64,000 nt of DNA from Symbiodinium natans (GCA_905221605.1 CAJNDS010002168.1:230710-294709), one strand, 5' to 3'; counted from the first letter of the stretch, positions 19,214 through 29,607 are shown. Notes: generated by a model from the sequence alone, not told the origin. Numbers and translations: made by a program.

Positions 19214-19504
19214 GAAGTTAGTGAAAGTCGTAGACTAAGCTGGCTTCGACTCTCTTTCCTGAACACACACAAGTGTTTGAAACTCTTTCCTCAGCGCAGA
19301 CTCTTTCAAGTCCACTGGCGAATCTCTCCAAGTTCGCTCACATTTCCTTCAAACGAAATGTCTACTATCCTGTACAAAACAAAACGCTGCTGTTCCTACC
19401 TTACTCGGATCATCATCCTGAAACAAACTGCAAAAGAAAACTTTCCTGGAGCTAGTCAAGCTCTCAGTCCGTCCTAGCTCACTGTGCCAAGCTCACTTTC
19501 CTTT

Positions 19505-22500
19505 TCACGAAAAGCTTGTGATCTCGTAGTAGCCATCGTCGACGTCCTTGCTGCTGCTGCTGCTTCCTTTTCCTTCTTCTCCTTTCTCCTGGCTTTTGTC
19601 CTTCTCTTTCCTTTTCTCCTCAACGAACTTCTCGAACTTCTTGAGCTGCTCGTCACAAACTTTCCTGCCGTTCTTGTCCTTGTGCTGCTTCACCCATTTT
19701 CCTTCACCGGGACTTTTTCCTTCTGAATCGAAGAAGTACCAGTACTGGCTGTCGTTGTTCCACTTCCACTGGTAGAACTTTTCCTTGTACTGGAAGACGG
19801 CGTAGCTGTTCCTTGTCTTGTCTTTTCCTGAGCCTTTCACGTAGCTCCTCGGCGAGTACGGTCCTTTTTCCTTCACCTCTGGGTCTTCCTTCTCCTTCTT
19901 TTCCTTTGGCTCCTCCTTCTCTGGCTCCTCCTTTTCCTTTGCTGGGCTGCGGCTCTCCTCTTCTGTTGTTGATCCTGCATCGCTTCCTCTTTGGCTGAGT
20001 GCCTTCTCGAGCCTTTCAATCCTTTCCTTGTCCTTCTCTCTTTCCTGCATAAGCAAGAGGACTGCTTCCTCGAGCTCCTTCCTTGCTTCTGCTTCCTTCT
20101 CTGCTGCTGCTGCTTGGGCTGCTGCATTCTTCCTGTGCCTTTCCTCTTCTTCCTTGGCCTTGACTGCTGCTGCCTTTGCTTCCTTGGCTTCCTTTGCTGC
20201 CTGTGCTTCCTTTGCTTCCTGTGCTTCCTTTGCTTGCTTGGCTGCTGCCTCTCGTGCTTCTTCCTCCTTGGCTTGCCTTTCCTTCTCAAGTCTCCTATCG
20301 TTCTCCTCTGCTGCTGCTTCTAAGGTCTTCTTCAACTTTGCCTTCAGCTCCTCTTCTTGTTCCTTTGACAGCGGCTGCTGTCCTCCTGATCCTGAGCTTG
20401 TCTTTCCTTCTTCTTCTCCTGCGTGGCCTTTCTTCTTCTTGTTCTTTCCTTTTCCTTTCTCGTGCTTGTAGGCGTAGTCGTAGTCGCACCAAATCTTTTC
20501 CTGCGTCACGTAGTGCTGGCGGTAAATCGAGCCATTCTCGGTGTAGAACTTCCACTCGGACGAAAAATCGCGTGGGTACTCGAAATCGCTTTCCTTGTCT
20601 TTTGACTCTTCTGCTTTCCTTTGGATCTCCTCGTTGATTCGGCGGATCTTCTCGGTGATGCTCTCGGCTTCCTCTTCCTTGTTCTTTCCTCCTTTCGAAC
20701 TTGTAGTTGAGGTAGTCCACGATGTAGCTTCATCCTTTCCTTCCTGCTTTTCCTTCGAACTGGTAGATGAGGTAGTCCACGATGTAGCTTCTTCCTTTCC
20801 TTCTTTCGAACTTGTAGTCGGCGTAGTCCACGATGTAGCTTCATCTTTTCCTTCCTGCTTTCCTTTCGAACTGGTAGATGAGGTAGTCCACGATGTAGTT
20901 TCCTGAAGATGCCCTTCACGACGAAGTTCTGCTTCCAGTTCTCTGTCCTTTCTTTCCTTCTCCGCGTCGTTCTCCTCGTTGTCTTCTTCCTCTTCTTCTT
21001 CTTCCTGGGCGTACCACTTCACGAAATCTTCAAGGCTTTCGATTCTTTCCTTCAAGTCTTTGACGATCTCCTTCACCTCGTCTTTGGCTTCTGCTTCATT
21101 TTGCTTGATCTCCTTCACGATGTTCTTGATCTCTTCTGTTTCCTTCTTGTAGTCGGACAGGAGCTTCTGGGTTGCTTGGCTTTCCTCTGCCAAACGACTC
21201 ATGTTCATGCTGCTTTCCTGCAAAGAGATGGAGACACTCTCCATGGACTCGCTGCGTTCCTGGCGCGTCGTTTCCAGGATCTCACGTAGTTCCTGCACCA
21301 ACTGGTTGAAGCTGGCGTCTTCTCCAGTGCCACTCATGGCTACAGGTTTCCTGGCTTCTCTACTGGGCTCTCTACAGTGTTCCTGCTCTACTTCTACAGC
21401 TTGACTGCTGCACTCGGAATGCGGCGAATTTCCCGCTCCTACTCTCTCTGCACAAACAGTTCCTACTTCACATGCACACATGTTTCCTGCATGAAGACTG
21501 TTCCTACAACAAGACATGACTGTTCCTAACGCAAATTCACTCGTGTCAGAAATGCACATGACGTCCTGCTCACATGCTCTCATGACTGACATGTCTGTTC
21601 CTGAAACTTTTCCTGAACCCTCAAACACAAAACCTTCTGAAATTCCTGCAATGGTCGAAAACATCAAAGCTGCAAACGCGAATGTTCCTTTACTCTTGAT
21701 CAACCTCACAGTAGCCTTAGCTTGTTCCTGGGTTCGGTGGTCTTGGAGCTCTTGTTTTCCTACGGGTTCGTTGTCTTCAGTTTGGAATCCTAGCCAATGC
21801 AAAAGAAGTTTGATACGCTTTCCTGACAAGGGCTTAGTTCCTATATCGGCGGTGTTGTCCTTGGTCCCTACTGGGTGCACGCTAACGGTTCCTTGTTTGT
21901 GGAGGTCTTGAAGAAACAAGGTCCTGATCTGCAAATGTTTGACTCTTCCTACTCCCTGCCGAGTGATGATACCTCGGGCTGCCGAAGAATCAAGATGCAA
22001 ATGTACTACACAACGTTTCCCCGTCAAGAACTGAATTGCTTCCTTCAACAGAATTGAATCTGATGCTGCCGATGCTGCGGCGTAGTACTCTGCTTCACCA
22101 GAGCTGAGCGAGACTGTCTTCTGGCTTCGAGAGAAACTATAGATCACCTGTCCATCCAGAAATACGTTTCCTGAGCTGGTTGATCTACGAGTGTCTTTCT
22201 TTCCTGCCCAATCACTATCGCTGAATACCTCTAGAAGATGATACTCTTTGGACTCTACTCCAGTGAAATCATAGCTACCGTTCCTGATACTCTCATGAAG
22301 ATTGCTGAGGCCTCTGGGGGTCTTCCTGTACACAAGATGATAGCCTTCTGTCTTAGACATGTACTGCACAAGATGAATCAAGTGTTTCCATGATCCATAC
22401 GTAGGTTCCGACATCTTTGACGCTAGTCCACGTACTGCGAACTGCAAATCCGGTCTATCCTGGCCTACATACAGTAAGATTCCTACACACTTTCGGAATG

Positions 22501-25500
22501 ATGCTGCTTGTTCCTGGTCAAGACTGTTGGTGTGATCGGCTTCCTGGCTTTCATGGGTGCAAGGAGTTGGCTTTGAGGCTGTGCTCTTGAGCTTGAGTTC
22601 TTCCTTGAGCTTGATGAGATACTTCGGGTCACTTTTGATGTGCAACTCATGGTTGTGGTACGTAAATTTCCTCTTGAGGAATCTAATGGTCTGAAGCGAC
22701 TCTCCTACTGCAAGTTCTTGCTCAGTGAGAAAAGGGCCTTCGATCTTGAGTTCGTAGGTTTTGCCTAACATGCTCAGAACTGGCGCAAGGCTCCTATTCT
22801 TTCCTGCTGCTTGAATGTCGTCTACGTGTACAACAAGAATACTCTTCATCTTGTCACGAAACAAAGTTGGACATGCAACACACCTGTCAAAGTCCTGTTC
22901 CTGCAAAGTGCTCGCAAAGTGGTCACTCCACAACAATGCTGCATCTCTCTGTCCTGGAAGTACACGCAAGAGTAACAAACCTTCATTCCTGCAGTTGGGA
23001 TCTTCTTCTCCGAAAAGCTCTACATATTCCTTTGGGAATTCACACGCTGTCCTGTTCCTTTGGGGTACCTGAAGGAATGCGTCCTTCACATCTACAGAAT
23101 ACAATGCATACTCCTGCTGCAATCCTAGTACCGGGATCAGTCTCACCAGCGAGGCGCTCGTCGCCGGACTGAACGTGTCTGTGCGGTGTTCCTGTGTCTT
23201 GAACTCCCGCGCAACTAATCGAGCTCTACGAATCCATCGGTTTCCTCTAAATCTCCAGTCAAACACAAACTTCGTGGTAAGCCACTTGGTTCCTACGTCT
23301 CTCTCTTCGTTTCCTTCACAGTTCTCTCCTCTCTCTTCTTCTCTCTCAAGTTCCTGCAAAGGGACTCGGTCTACTGCTTTCATGTCCTTGAGACGATCGA
23401 TCTCGGTGACCATCGCTTCTCGATCCAAGACTCTGAGTTCCTCCTCTGAAAGTTCTGGAGGTCCTGCATCTTCACTCGTGAAAATGTCCTGTTCTTCATC
23501 TGAGTCACCAATCTCAGAATAGGTGTCTTCCCAGAAAATGTCGTCAGTTCCTGCTTCAGGAAGTTCCTCATCATTGTGCTCAAAAACTCTTCCTACGTTG
23601 AAAGGTGGATACTTCTTAGTTGGGGAATCCAGCTTCGGGATCTTGGAACCTGTTCCTACATCTTCAAACTGTGCTTTCCTAAGCTGTGGAGGTCCTCGTG
23701 CTGTGAGAAGTTCACTCAACATTGTACTGTCTGGCAAAAGTTCTTCAGACTCACCACCATCAGAAACATCCATACCTAGCTCTTTTTCCTGGGGACTGCT
23801 TGAAGACGAAGGATCACTAGACAACACATCTGACGCTGCTTCAGGTTCAACTTCTTCAAGATCTTGTTCGGCTTTCCTCTTTTGGGCTGCTTGGTGCTGT
23901 TTGGCTTTACCTGCTAGATACGTCGTCCTTGGGATCACTGGTCCTGGCTTCTCACCAGAATCCCCGCCTTGGATGACAACTGCCTCAGATTGACTCTGAG
24001 GTCCTGAAGGTTTGTCCTGCACTGCTTGGTCCTGTTTACCGGTGTCTGAGCCCATGATCTGGGTCATTACTGGTTTTGGTCCTGGAATGCTTTTCTTGGG
24101 AACTACTCTGGTTGCTAGAGTGGTGTGCTTCACTTCCCATGAATGGATTCCTACACTACTGATTGCCTTAGCGTCGAAATGTTCAGGGCAACGCTTTGCA
24201 CTTCTGCTAGTTTTGATACCATCCATGTGCCAAGTGATGTACAAGTCGTTGTCAGACTTTCCTAAGAACACTCCTCTCAACCACAAAGGATCACCTTTCC
24301 TGCTACTCTTCACGCCTGTCCTGTTAGCCAACACCATCAAACTCTCTCCAAACTCTGCCAAAGTTCCTTGAAACGGGCGACCTGAAATCCACTCGTAAGG
24401 GGTCATCCCTGTTCCTGAGTGTCGATGGTACCTGTTGATTATCCAGCTGGCATGTCGAAATGCCCAACTGAAGATCGGATGCGTGTGTGCAACAAGAATT
24501 CCTGCATGCTCTTCCATGCCTTTGATCAAAGTCAGAGCTTGCCTACGGACGGTTTGGATAGCTCGTTCAGCCATGCCGTTGGTTTCCTTTTGTCCTGAAA
24601 CTGCATCTTGCAAGACTGTTCCTAGTCCTAACGATGATCGCTGCTTCTGAATGACCTGCTTGAGCTTCTTCATGGTTCCTTCGTTGTCGGCTTTCAGGTT
24701 GATGGCTCCATACTGCAGTTGAGTGCTCATGTACGTAACTCCTTCAGCTAGATGATCAATCAGGCCTTTGCCTTTAGATGCTGTGGGAATACAGACAACA
24801 TTCCTACTCCAAGAGTCAATGCACACAAGACATACTGCAGACGCTGCTTCATCGTAGCTAGTACCTGTGAAGCAGAAATCCATACAGAACGTAGGTCTCG
24901 ATGATCTTTCCTTTTCAGGGTTCTCTCTAGGATGAGGCGACTCCTTTCCTTTACACGCAACACACACCGGACACCATGACGCATATGGCAGATGCGTCAA
25001 GTTGTGAACTGCTACCTCTTCAGGTGGCGGCATCTTTTGGTCCTTGAGTGGTTCGGCAATCGCATATTCCTGATACCTTTTCTGAGCTATGCTAAGCTCG
25101 TGGTTTCTTTCAGTTTCCATGACGGTCCTACTGAGCCTTCTAAGAATGTCCTGCTTTGAACCAAACTTAGATACACCAAACTCGGTGCAAAGTCCTCTCA
25201 GGGTCTTCAGGCTGCTTTGCTGGTTGTACTCATACCCATTGTGGTTGAAAACAAGTTCTCCTGCAAGTTCGTACCTGTGTTCGGGTGCTTCAGGCTCTTC
25301 AGGTTGAAATGCCTCATTTTCCTCTTCGACCTGTTCAGGGATCGTGTCGAGTTGCTTTTGTTCCTTCTTCTGCTTCTTGGTTTTGGGCTCTACTGGGTAG
25401 ATCAGCTGGAATCTGCTTTGTCCTGTCCAGGACAATCCATTGAATGCCTCAGGGAACTGATCATGCTCATCTTCGGTCCAAGATTTGTCATCCTCAAAGA

Positions 25501-28500
25501 ACTCACGCTTGATGGGTTCCTCTCCATAGGTTTTCCTATCAGGCTTCAGGTTTGAGATCTCTACCGGGATGTCTTTGGAATCTAGAGGATTGAACAATGC
25601 TTTCCTGGGCGAATGGTGGTACCTAATCACCTCAGTGCCATCGTCACTGATCGACCAAACATCCTTAGTGTACTCTTCGAACATGCACCTGTCTTGGGCT
25701 TCTTTGGGTGTTCCTAAGAGGTTCAAGGGAAACTCTTGGTTCGAAGCTAACGTCAACACCTTGTACTTCCTAGTTCCATCGAAGATCGCACCTGTAGGAT
25801 TCTCTAGGTCTCCAAACATGACACTATGGTACAGTAGATGCCATTCCTTGTCATCATGAATGAGGACTGCTCTGTAGGGGTACTTTCCTGGCTGAAACTT
25901 GAGGTCAAAGTCCACATGCTGCGAAGTTCCGAGGCTGTAGTGAACTTGGTAAGGGTCTCTCCAGAATGACCATCCTATGCGCTGCTCCTCTACGACAGAC
26001 TTGAGGTTTTCACACAAGTGTAAGGGTATCGGCTTTCCTGTGGATGCTGTGTTCACTGCTCTCACGAATGCTGTAGCAGTAAGTGAGTTGTTGTTGTAGT
26101 TGACTGCAATCTTGGTTGTTCCTTCTGTAAGGACGGTGCCTGTCGCTGTGCCGTTCCTAAACTCCCAACCTTTCTTCATCAACTTTCCTACAGCAAGTAA
26201 CGGGTGAATCACTGACGAAATCAAGAACACTTCCTCAACCTTCACGGTAACTCCTGAAATGTCCTGAAACTCAACCTCAATGATCCTTTGGTCCGAAACC
26301 TTGATCAACTTACCTTGAGCATCCCTCAGAACAACTTGTGCTTTCTTTGGCGCTTTCCTACCAAATCTTTTCATCCACATAGGTGCCAACGAAATGTCGG
26401 CTCCAGAATCCAGTACCACTTCGATCTCTCGGGACTGGTCCTGTCGTGCTGTCCTGACAAACAGCTGTTCCTGTTCGTCACCGTACCAATGGTACAGCAT
26501 GTCGTCAAGTTCTTCACATTCCTGGGACTCATCTTCATCTCCTATCCAGAACTCTTCTGTCTCTTTTCTCTCTTCCTGACTCTCTTCACACGTAACTCTC
26601 AAGATCCTTCCGAAGTAGTCAATCTCAACTTCCTCTGAATCCTCGCTCAACGCAAACTCTTCCGGGAAACTTGTTGGGGGATCTCCAATGTGATGCATCG
26701 AAACCATCCTAACTACAGGCTTGTTTGAGTTGGAGGTTCCTTGGCTGCTTTGGCTTCTTTGAGACTGCTGGTACCTCGAGGCTGACGAAGGGGCTTGAGT
26801 TGAGGTTCCTGTTGTACTCTGTTGTTCGCTTTGGCTCTCTAGGTCTACGGTCCTAGCTTGGTATCCCATGTCCATCTGCTTCTTCCTACACTGTGCTTCA
26901 AAGTGTCCATACCTATGACAGTAGTGGCAAACTCCTGACGCTGACTGTGCTTTTCCTTTGCCTTTGCCTTTGTAACTACCAAAGCCTCTACCATAGCCTT
27001 TTCCTCTACCTTTACCTCGGCCTCTGAAGCCTCTACCTCGACCTTTCCAATTGCCTCCTCGACCTTTGCCTTTACCTTTGCCTTTACCTTTACCTTTGTC
27101 CTCGAAACCTTTACCTGAACCTTTGCCTTTCTTGCCTTTACCTTTGCCTTTACCATAGCCTTTGTACCAACCTTTACCTTTGCCTTTCCATGCTCTGTTG
27201 ACATCCATCGCTGCTAAACCTCCATGGTCTTCACCTGTGTCGATCAGGTCGGTTGTGGTCCTATGCGGCGTTCCTTGCTGCTGGCTAAGGGAGTTGGTCC
27301 ATCGTTCGGTTGACTCGTAGTTGACTAGATACTGACGAAGGCTGTTGTACTTAGTGTCTTCACCAATGTTCAGCAAGATATGTCTCTTCACATCAGGCTT
27401 CATTCCTTGGATGAGGGTTGAAACTTTGAGGTTTTCCTGTACCTTCTCACCTGTTGCCTTCTCATACAACTCAATCTTTTCTTCATACTCTAGAATGTTC
27501 TCTGCAATGCCTTTTTCCTTCGCGAAACGATAGTTGAGAACATTGTGGAAAAGCTCCAAAGATCGTGCTCTGTTCACCGGCTGATATTCCTTCATCAACA
27601 TCCTATACGCTTCCATGCCATTCTGTTCCTGTACATGCTTCACAACACGAAAAGGTCTACCTTTTGTGTAGCTACTCAACACGCTGTACAACCTGCGACT
27701 GGCTTCTCTGGCTTCTGTTGACATCTCACTCATAGTGACTGCCTTATCTTCCTTGAGGTTCTTCTCTACGCGGTCCATGATCCTCACCATATTTTCATCC
27801 AGTGCTCCAAGCCACGTTCGGAGTCGATTCCTGAACTCTCCAAATCCACTCTTCTCTTCTTGCCATGTACCTGGGTTGAAAGCTTCGGGTGCTTTGATTA
27901 GTTTGTGTAGCTCCACATCTCCTGGCTTTCTTTCCTTGACGGCTCTCTCAAGTGATGAGCCAATCTCCTCAAATGTTGTGACTGCTTCTTGTTGTGCTCT
28001 CACAAGTGCTTCTTGTGACTCGGCTTGCTTCTGCTGAACTGCTGCTACTGTTTCCTGAAATGCTCGTGTCAATCCTTCCTCTCTTTGGCTTCCTGCTGCT
28101 GCTGAGTGCCTTATCTCCTGCGACAAAGCTTGTATGCCTTGCAGTGTTTGCATGTTTGCTTCGGCCAATGTTTTGAGTGCTTCTTCCATACCTTTGGCTG
28201 CTTCAAGGTTGCTGTAAACAAGTGTTGCTAAAAGTAATGATTTGTACTGCCTGCAATGTGCTGCTGCAGCTCTCCTCTGCTCTCGCGTCTTCTTTCCTGG
28301 CTTCTTCCTTCTGCTTCTGACTGCTTGGCAAAAAGACTGTGAAAAATACATCAGGATGATCCAAGTAACCAATCCTAACGGTGTTCCTGTATATACAACT
28401 AGGCGAATTCCTTGAAACATGACTGTGTTGGAAAACGCTCCATGAAAGATCTCATGCACGACGTCGTGAAACAAACTCTCTACTGTAGCTACTCTTTCCT

Positions 28501-29392
28501 TCAAACACTTCTCAAACCATCTCAGTACTTGTCCTAGTCGATGTAGCGCTAAAAGATTTCCTTCTCGGGCTTCTTGTTTTACTAGTGCACTAGGGGCGTA
28601 GCCGGACTCAAGGCTCACACTCTCCTGGCTGTCAAACTCACCAACGAAGTTCCTGAACTGAATCGTGTAGACGTTCATGAACTGAATCGGGTAGCCGTTC
28701 CTGTCGTCGAGATTCTCGAAGTTCTCGATGTAGTTCCATTGCGTATTGGGGCTTCTTGAGATGCTGCTCCAAGTCGCCATCAGCTCGCTCTCGTCGGACT
28801 CTCGAATTTTCTTTCTCTCAAGCTTTTCCTTTCTCGCACGGTCTTCTTGCGGTACATCCTCGAAGGCGCGACCTCCAAGGGCTAGTTCATCCTTGACCTC
28901 TCTCTTTTCCTGCACGTAGTCAAGGGCACGCCACGGCTCCACATCTGCGTCCATCATTCCCAGGTTCCTTGTCATCCCGCAGTAAGTTGCGAGGCATCCT
29001 AGGAGAAAACCAATCAGCAAGACGATTCCTGCTGCCATGCCGTAGCACCGCATGTTCACCTTCTTCGTTTCCTGAACCACATAGCGCTCCGGGAAGCACT
29101 GAAAGCAAGGGGCAAAGTCCCTCACTGCTGCTGCACCAGCAATCGACTGATTCCTGATGATTCCACAGTTTCTCCTGTGGTACTTGGTTCCTCTTCTGTA
29201 TGCGATCCTGACCGTGGGGAGGTACTCGAAGAACTCTCGGACCTCGGTTCTCTTTTCCTGCTTCCACATGTGTCTCAGCCCACAGACGAGAGAAGCCACC
29301 ATGGCTATGAAGGTCGTTCCTACTGCTAGGAGTAGCATCATCGCTGTCAAGGTTCCTGTCAAGGTTCCTGGTTCAGACAGCTCCGCTACCAT
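19505..29392 (-). CDS. Ty1/copia Gag-Pol polyprotein with N- and C-terminal extensions
   Basis: 3,295 codons. Residues 18-39, 119-139 and about 335-355 are hydrophobic, likely membrane segments. 71-99 has YH-x3-C...C-x2-C, resembling an Ada-type metal site. About 540-700 is copia-type Gag. 745-815 is Lys/Gly-rich, followed by the CCHC knuckle near 821-834. Protease DSGA is near 994. The HHCC domain is near 1462-1480, with integrase D, D and E near 1503, 1568 and 1608. The reverse transcriptase box HVDD is near 2189, and RNase H DSD and GEAE lie near 2390 and 2433. After about 2555 come 740 extra residues: coiled coil, four EATSWTT repeats, Lys/Glu-rich helices and two aromatic-rich modules near 2930 and 3200. 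The start codon overlaps the LTR edge and primer-binding site, so the true start may be downstream. The extensions are unusual for copia. Confidence 0.95.
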   Translation of the reverse strand: MVAELSEPGTLTGTLTAMMLLLAVGTTFIAMVASLVCGLRHMWKQEKRTEVREFFEYLPTVRIAYRRGTKYHRRNCGIIRNQSIAGAAAVRDFAPCFQCFPERYVVQETKKVNMRCYGMAAGIVLLIGFLLGCLATYCGMTRNLGMMDADVEPWRALDYVQEKREVKDELALGGRAFEDVPQEDRARKEKLERKKIRESDESELMATWSSISRSPNTQWNYIENFENLDDRNGYPIQFMNVYTIQFRNFVGEFDSQESVSLESGYAPSALVKQEAREGNLLALHRLGQVLRWFEKCLKERVATVESLFHDVVHEIFHGAFSNTVMFQGIRLVVYTGTPLGLVTWIILMYFSQSFCQAVRSRRKKPGKKTREQRRAAAAHCRQYKSLLLATLVYSNLEAAKGMEEALKTLAEANMQTLQGIQALSQEIRHSAAAGSQREEGLTRAFQETVAAVQQKQAESQEALVRAQQEAVTTFEEIGSSLERAVKERKPGDVELHKLIKAPEAFNPGTWQEEKSGFGEFRNRLRTWLGALDENMVRIMDRVEKNLKEDKAVTMSEMSTEAREASRRLYSVLSSYTKGRPFRVVKHVQEQNGMEAYRMLMKEYQPVNRARSLELFHNVLNYRFAKEKGIAENILEYEEKIELYEKATGEKVQENLKVSTLIQGMKPDVKRHILLNIGEDTKYNSLRQYLVNYESTERWTNSLSQQQGTPHRTTTDLIDTGEDHGGLAAMDVNRAWKGKGKGWYKGYGKGKGKGKKGKGSGKGFEDKGKGKGKGKGKGRGGNWKGRGRGFRGRGKGRGKGYGRGFGSYKGKGKGKAQSASGVCHYCHRYGHFEAQCRKKQMDMGYQARTVDLESQSEQQSTTGTSTQAPSSASRYQQSQRSQSSQGTSNSNKPVVRMVSMHHIGDPPTSFPEEFALSEDSEEVEIDYFGRILRVTCEESQEERKETEEFWIGDEDESQECEELDDMLYHWYGDEQEQLFVRTARQDQSREIEVVLDSGADISLAPMWMKRFGRKAPKKAQVVLRDAQGKLIKVSDQRIIEVEFQDISGVTVKVEEVFLISSVIHPLLAVGKLMKKGWEFRNGTATGTVLTEGTTKIAVNYNNNSLTATAFVRAVNTASTGKPIPLHLCENLKSVVEEQRIGWSFWRDPYQVHYSLGTSQHVDFDLKFQPGKYPYRAVLIHDDKEWHLLYHSVMFGDLENPTGAIFDGTRKYKVLTLASNQEFPLNLLGTPKEAQDRCMFEEYTKDVWSISDDGTEVIRYHHSPRKALFNPLDSKDIPVEISNLKPDRKTYGEEPIKREFFEDDKSWTEDEHDQFPEAFNGLSWTGQSRFQLIYPVEPKTKKQKKEQKQLDTIPEQVEEENEAFQPEEPEAPEHRYELAGELVFNHNGYEYNQQSSLKTLRGLCTEFGVSKFGSKQDILRRLSRTVMETERNHELSIAQKRYQEYAIAEPLKDQKMPPPEEVAVHNLTHLPYASWCPVCVACKGKESPHPRENPEKERSSRPTFCMDFCFTGTSYDEAASAVCLVCIDSWSRNVVCIPTASKGKGLIDHLAEGVTYMSTQLQYGAINLKADNEGTMKKLKQVIQKQRSSLGLGTVLQDAVSGQKETNGMAERAIQTVRRQALTLIKGMEEHAGILVAHTHPIFSWAFRHASWIINRYHRHSGTGMTPYEWISGRPFQGTLAEFGESLMVLANRTGVKSSRKGDPLWLRGVFLGKSDNDLYITWHMDGIKTSRSAKRCPEHFDAKAISSVGIHSWEVKHTTLATRVVPKKSIPGPKPVMTQIMGSDTGKQDQAVQDKPSGPQSQSEAVVIQGGDSGEKPGPVIPRTTYLAGKAKQHQAAQKRKAEQDLEEVEPEAASDVLSSDPSSSSSPQEKELGMDVSDGGESEELLPDSTMLSELLTARGPPQLRKAQFEDVGTGSKIPKLDSPTKKYPPFNVGRVFEHNDEELPEAGTDDIFWEDTYSEIGDSDEEQDIFTSEDAGPPELSEEELRVLDREAMVTEIDRLKDMKAVDRVPLQELEREEERGENCEGNEERDVGTKWLTTKFVFDWRFRGNRWIRRARLVAREFKTQEHRTDTFSPATSASLVRLIPVLGLQQEYALYSVDVKDAFLQVPQRNRTACEFPKEYVELFGEEDPNCRNEGLLLLRVLPGQRDAALLWSDHFASTLQEQDFDRCVACPTLFRDKMKSILVVHVDDIQAAGKNRSLAPVLSMLGKTYELKIEGPFLTEQELAVGESLQTIRFLKRKFTYHNHELHIKSDPKYLIKLKEELKLKSTASKPTPCTHESQEADHTNSLDQEQAASFRKCVGILLYVGQDRPDLQFAVRGLASKMSEPTYGSWKHLIHLVQYMSKTEGYHLVYRKTPRGLSNLHESIRNGSYDFTGVESKEYHLLEVFSDSDWAGKKDTRRSTSSGNVFLDGQVIYSFSRSQKTVSLSSGEAEYYAAASAASDSILLKEAIQFLTGKRCVVHLHLDSSAARGIITRQGVGRVKHLQIRTLFLQDLHKQGTVSVHPVGTKDNTADIGTKPLSGKRIKLLLHWLGFQTEDNEPVGKQELQDHRTQEQAKATVRLIKSKGTFAFAALMFSTIAGISEGFVFEGSGKVSGTDMSVMRACEQDVMCISDTSEFALGTVMSCCRNSLHAGNMCACEVGTVCAERVGAGNSPHSECSSQAVEVEQEHCREPSREARKPVAMSGTGEDASFNQLVQELREILETTRQERSESMESVSISLQESSMNMSRLAEESQATQKLLSDYKKETEEIKNIVKEIKQNEAEAKDEVKEIVKDLKERIESLEDFVKWYAQEEEEEEEDNEENDAEKERKDRELEAELRREGHLQETTSWTTSSTSSKGKQEGKDEATSWTTPTTSSKEGKEEATSWTTSSTSSKEKQEGKDEATSWTTSTTSSKGGKNKEEEAESITEKIRRINEEIQRKAEESKDKESDFEYPRDFSSEWKFYTENGSIYRQHYVTQEKIWCDYDYAYKHEKGKGKNKKKKGHAGEEEGKTSSGSGGQQPLSKEQEEELKAKLKKTLEAAAEENDRRLEKERQAKEEEAREAAAKQAKEAQEAKEAQAAKEAKEAKAAAVKAKEEEERHRKNAAAQAAAAEKEAEARKELEEAVLLLMQEREKDKERIERLEKALSQRGSDAGSTTEEESRSPAKEKEEPEKEEPKEKKEKEDPEVKEKGPYSPRSYVKGSGKDKTRNSYAVFQYKEKFYQWKWNNDSQYWYFFDSEGKSPGEGKWVKQHKDKNGRKVCDEQLKKFEKFVEEKRKEKDKSQEKGEEGKGSSSSSKDVDDGYYEITSFS
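20697..20905 (-). repeat. Four tandem repeats in the copia C-terminal extension
   Basis: Units of about 45-63 nt encode DEATSWTT followed by serine/threonine and lysine residues. Units vary in length but stay in frame. Confidence 0.85.
29380..29391 (-). other. Primer-binding site
   Basis: TGGTAGCGGAGC in element sense, starting right after the 5' LTR. It matches 10 of 12 bases of the common plant-type initiator-Met site TGGTATCAGAGC, so an initiator tRNA of slightly different 3' sequence is the likely primer. Confidence 0.75.
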
Positions 29393-29602
29393 GTTAAAGA
29401 ACGGGCTTTCCTAAAGGGTTTCCTAAACCACCACTGCGGCTCACTTTTCGCTTCACCGCTCTGCTGTGGTTTCTGTCTTGTCACTCCTTTGAGACTGGGG
29501 AGTCTCCTTTTGAGCCTGGGCCACAAAGTTGGTTCCTGGCTCAATCTGTGCATTCTCCTACACATACAACAGTGTGTTCCTACTAGGCTGGAATGTTTAA
29601 CA
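29392..29602 (-). repeat. 5' LTR (element sense)
   Basis: 211 bp with TG...CA ends, apparently identical to 18993-19203. Confidence 0.97.
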
Positions 29603-29607
29603 AGATA
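29603..29607. repeat. Target site duplication AGATA, right
   Basis: Second copy of the 5-bp duplication; see 18988-18992. Confidence 0.95.

Larger units (their letters stand above)
18993..29602 (-). mobile_element. Complete Ty1/copia LTR retrotransposon nested in copy 1
   Basis: A 10,610-bp element, transcribed leftward, with 211-bp LTRs that look identical, TG...CA ends and a 5-bp AGATA target duplication. A primer-binding site and a purine tract sit at the expected places, and one uninterrupted polyprotein frame of 3,295 codons fills nearly the whole interior. Domain order is Gag, protease, integrase, reverse transcriptase, RNase H, which defines Ty1/copia. Identical LTRs and an intact frame imply recent insertion, and the empty site in copy 2 dates it after the duplication. 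Confidence 0.97.
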
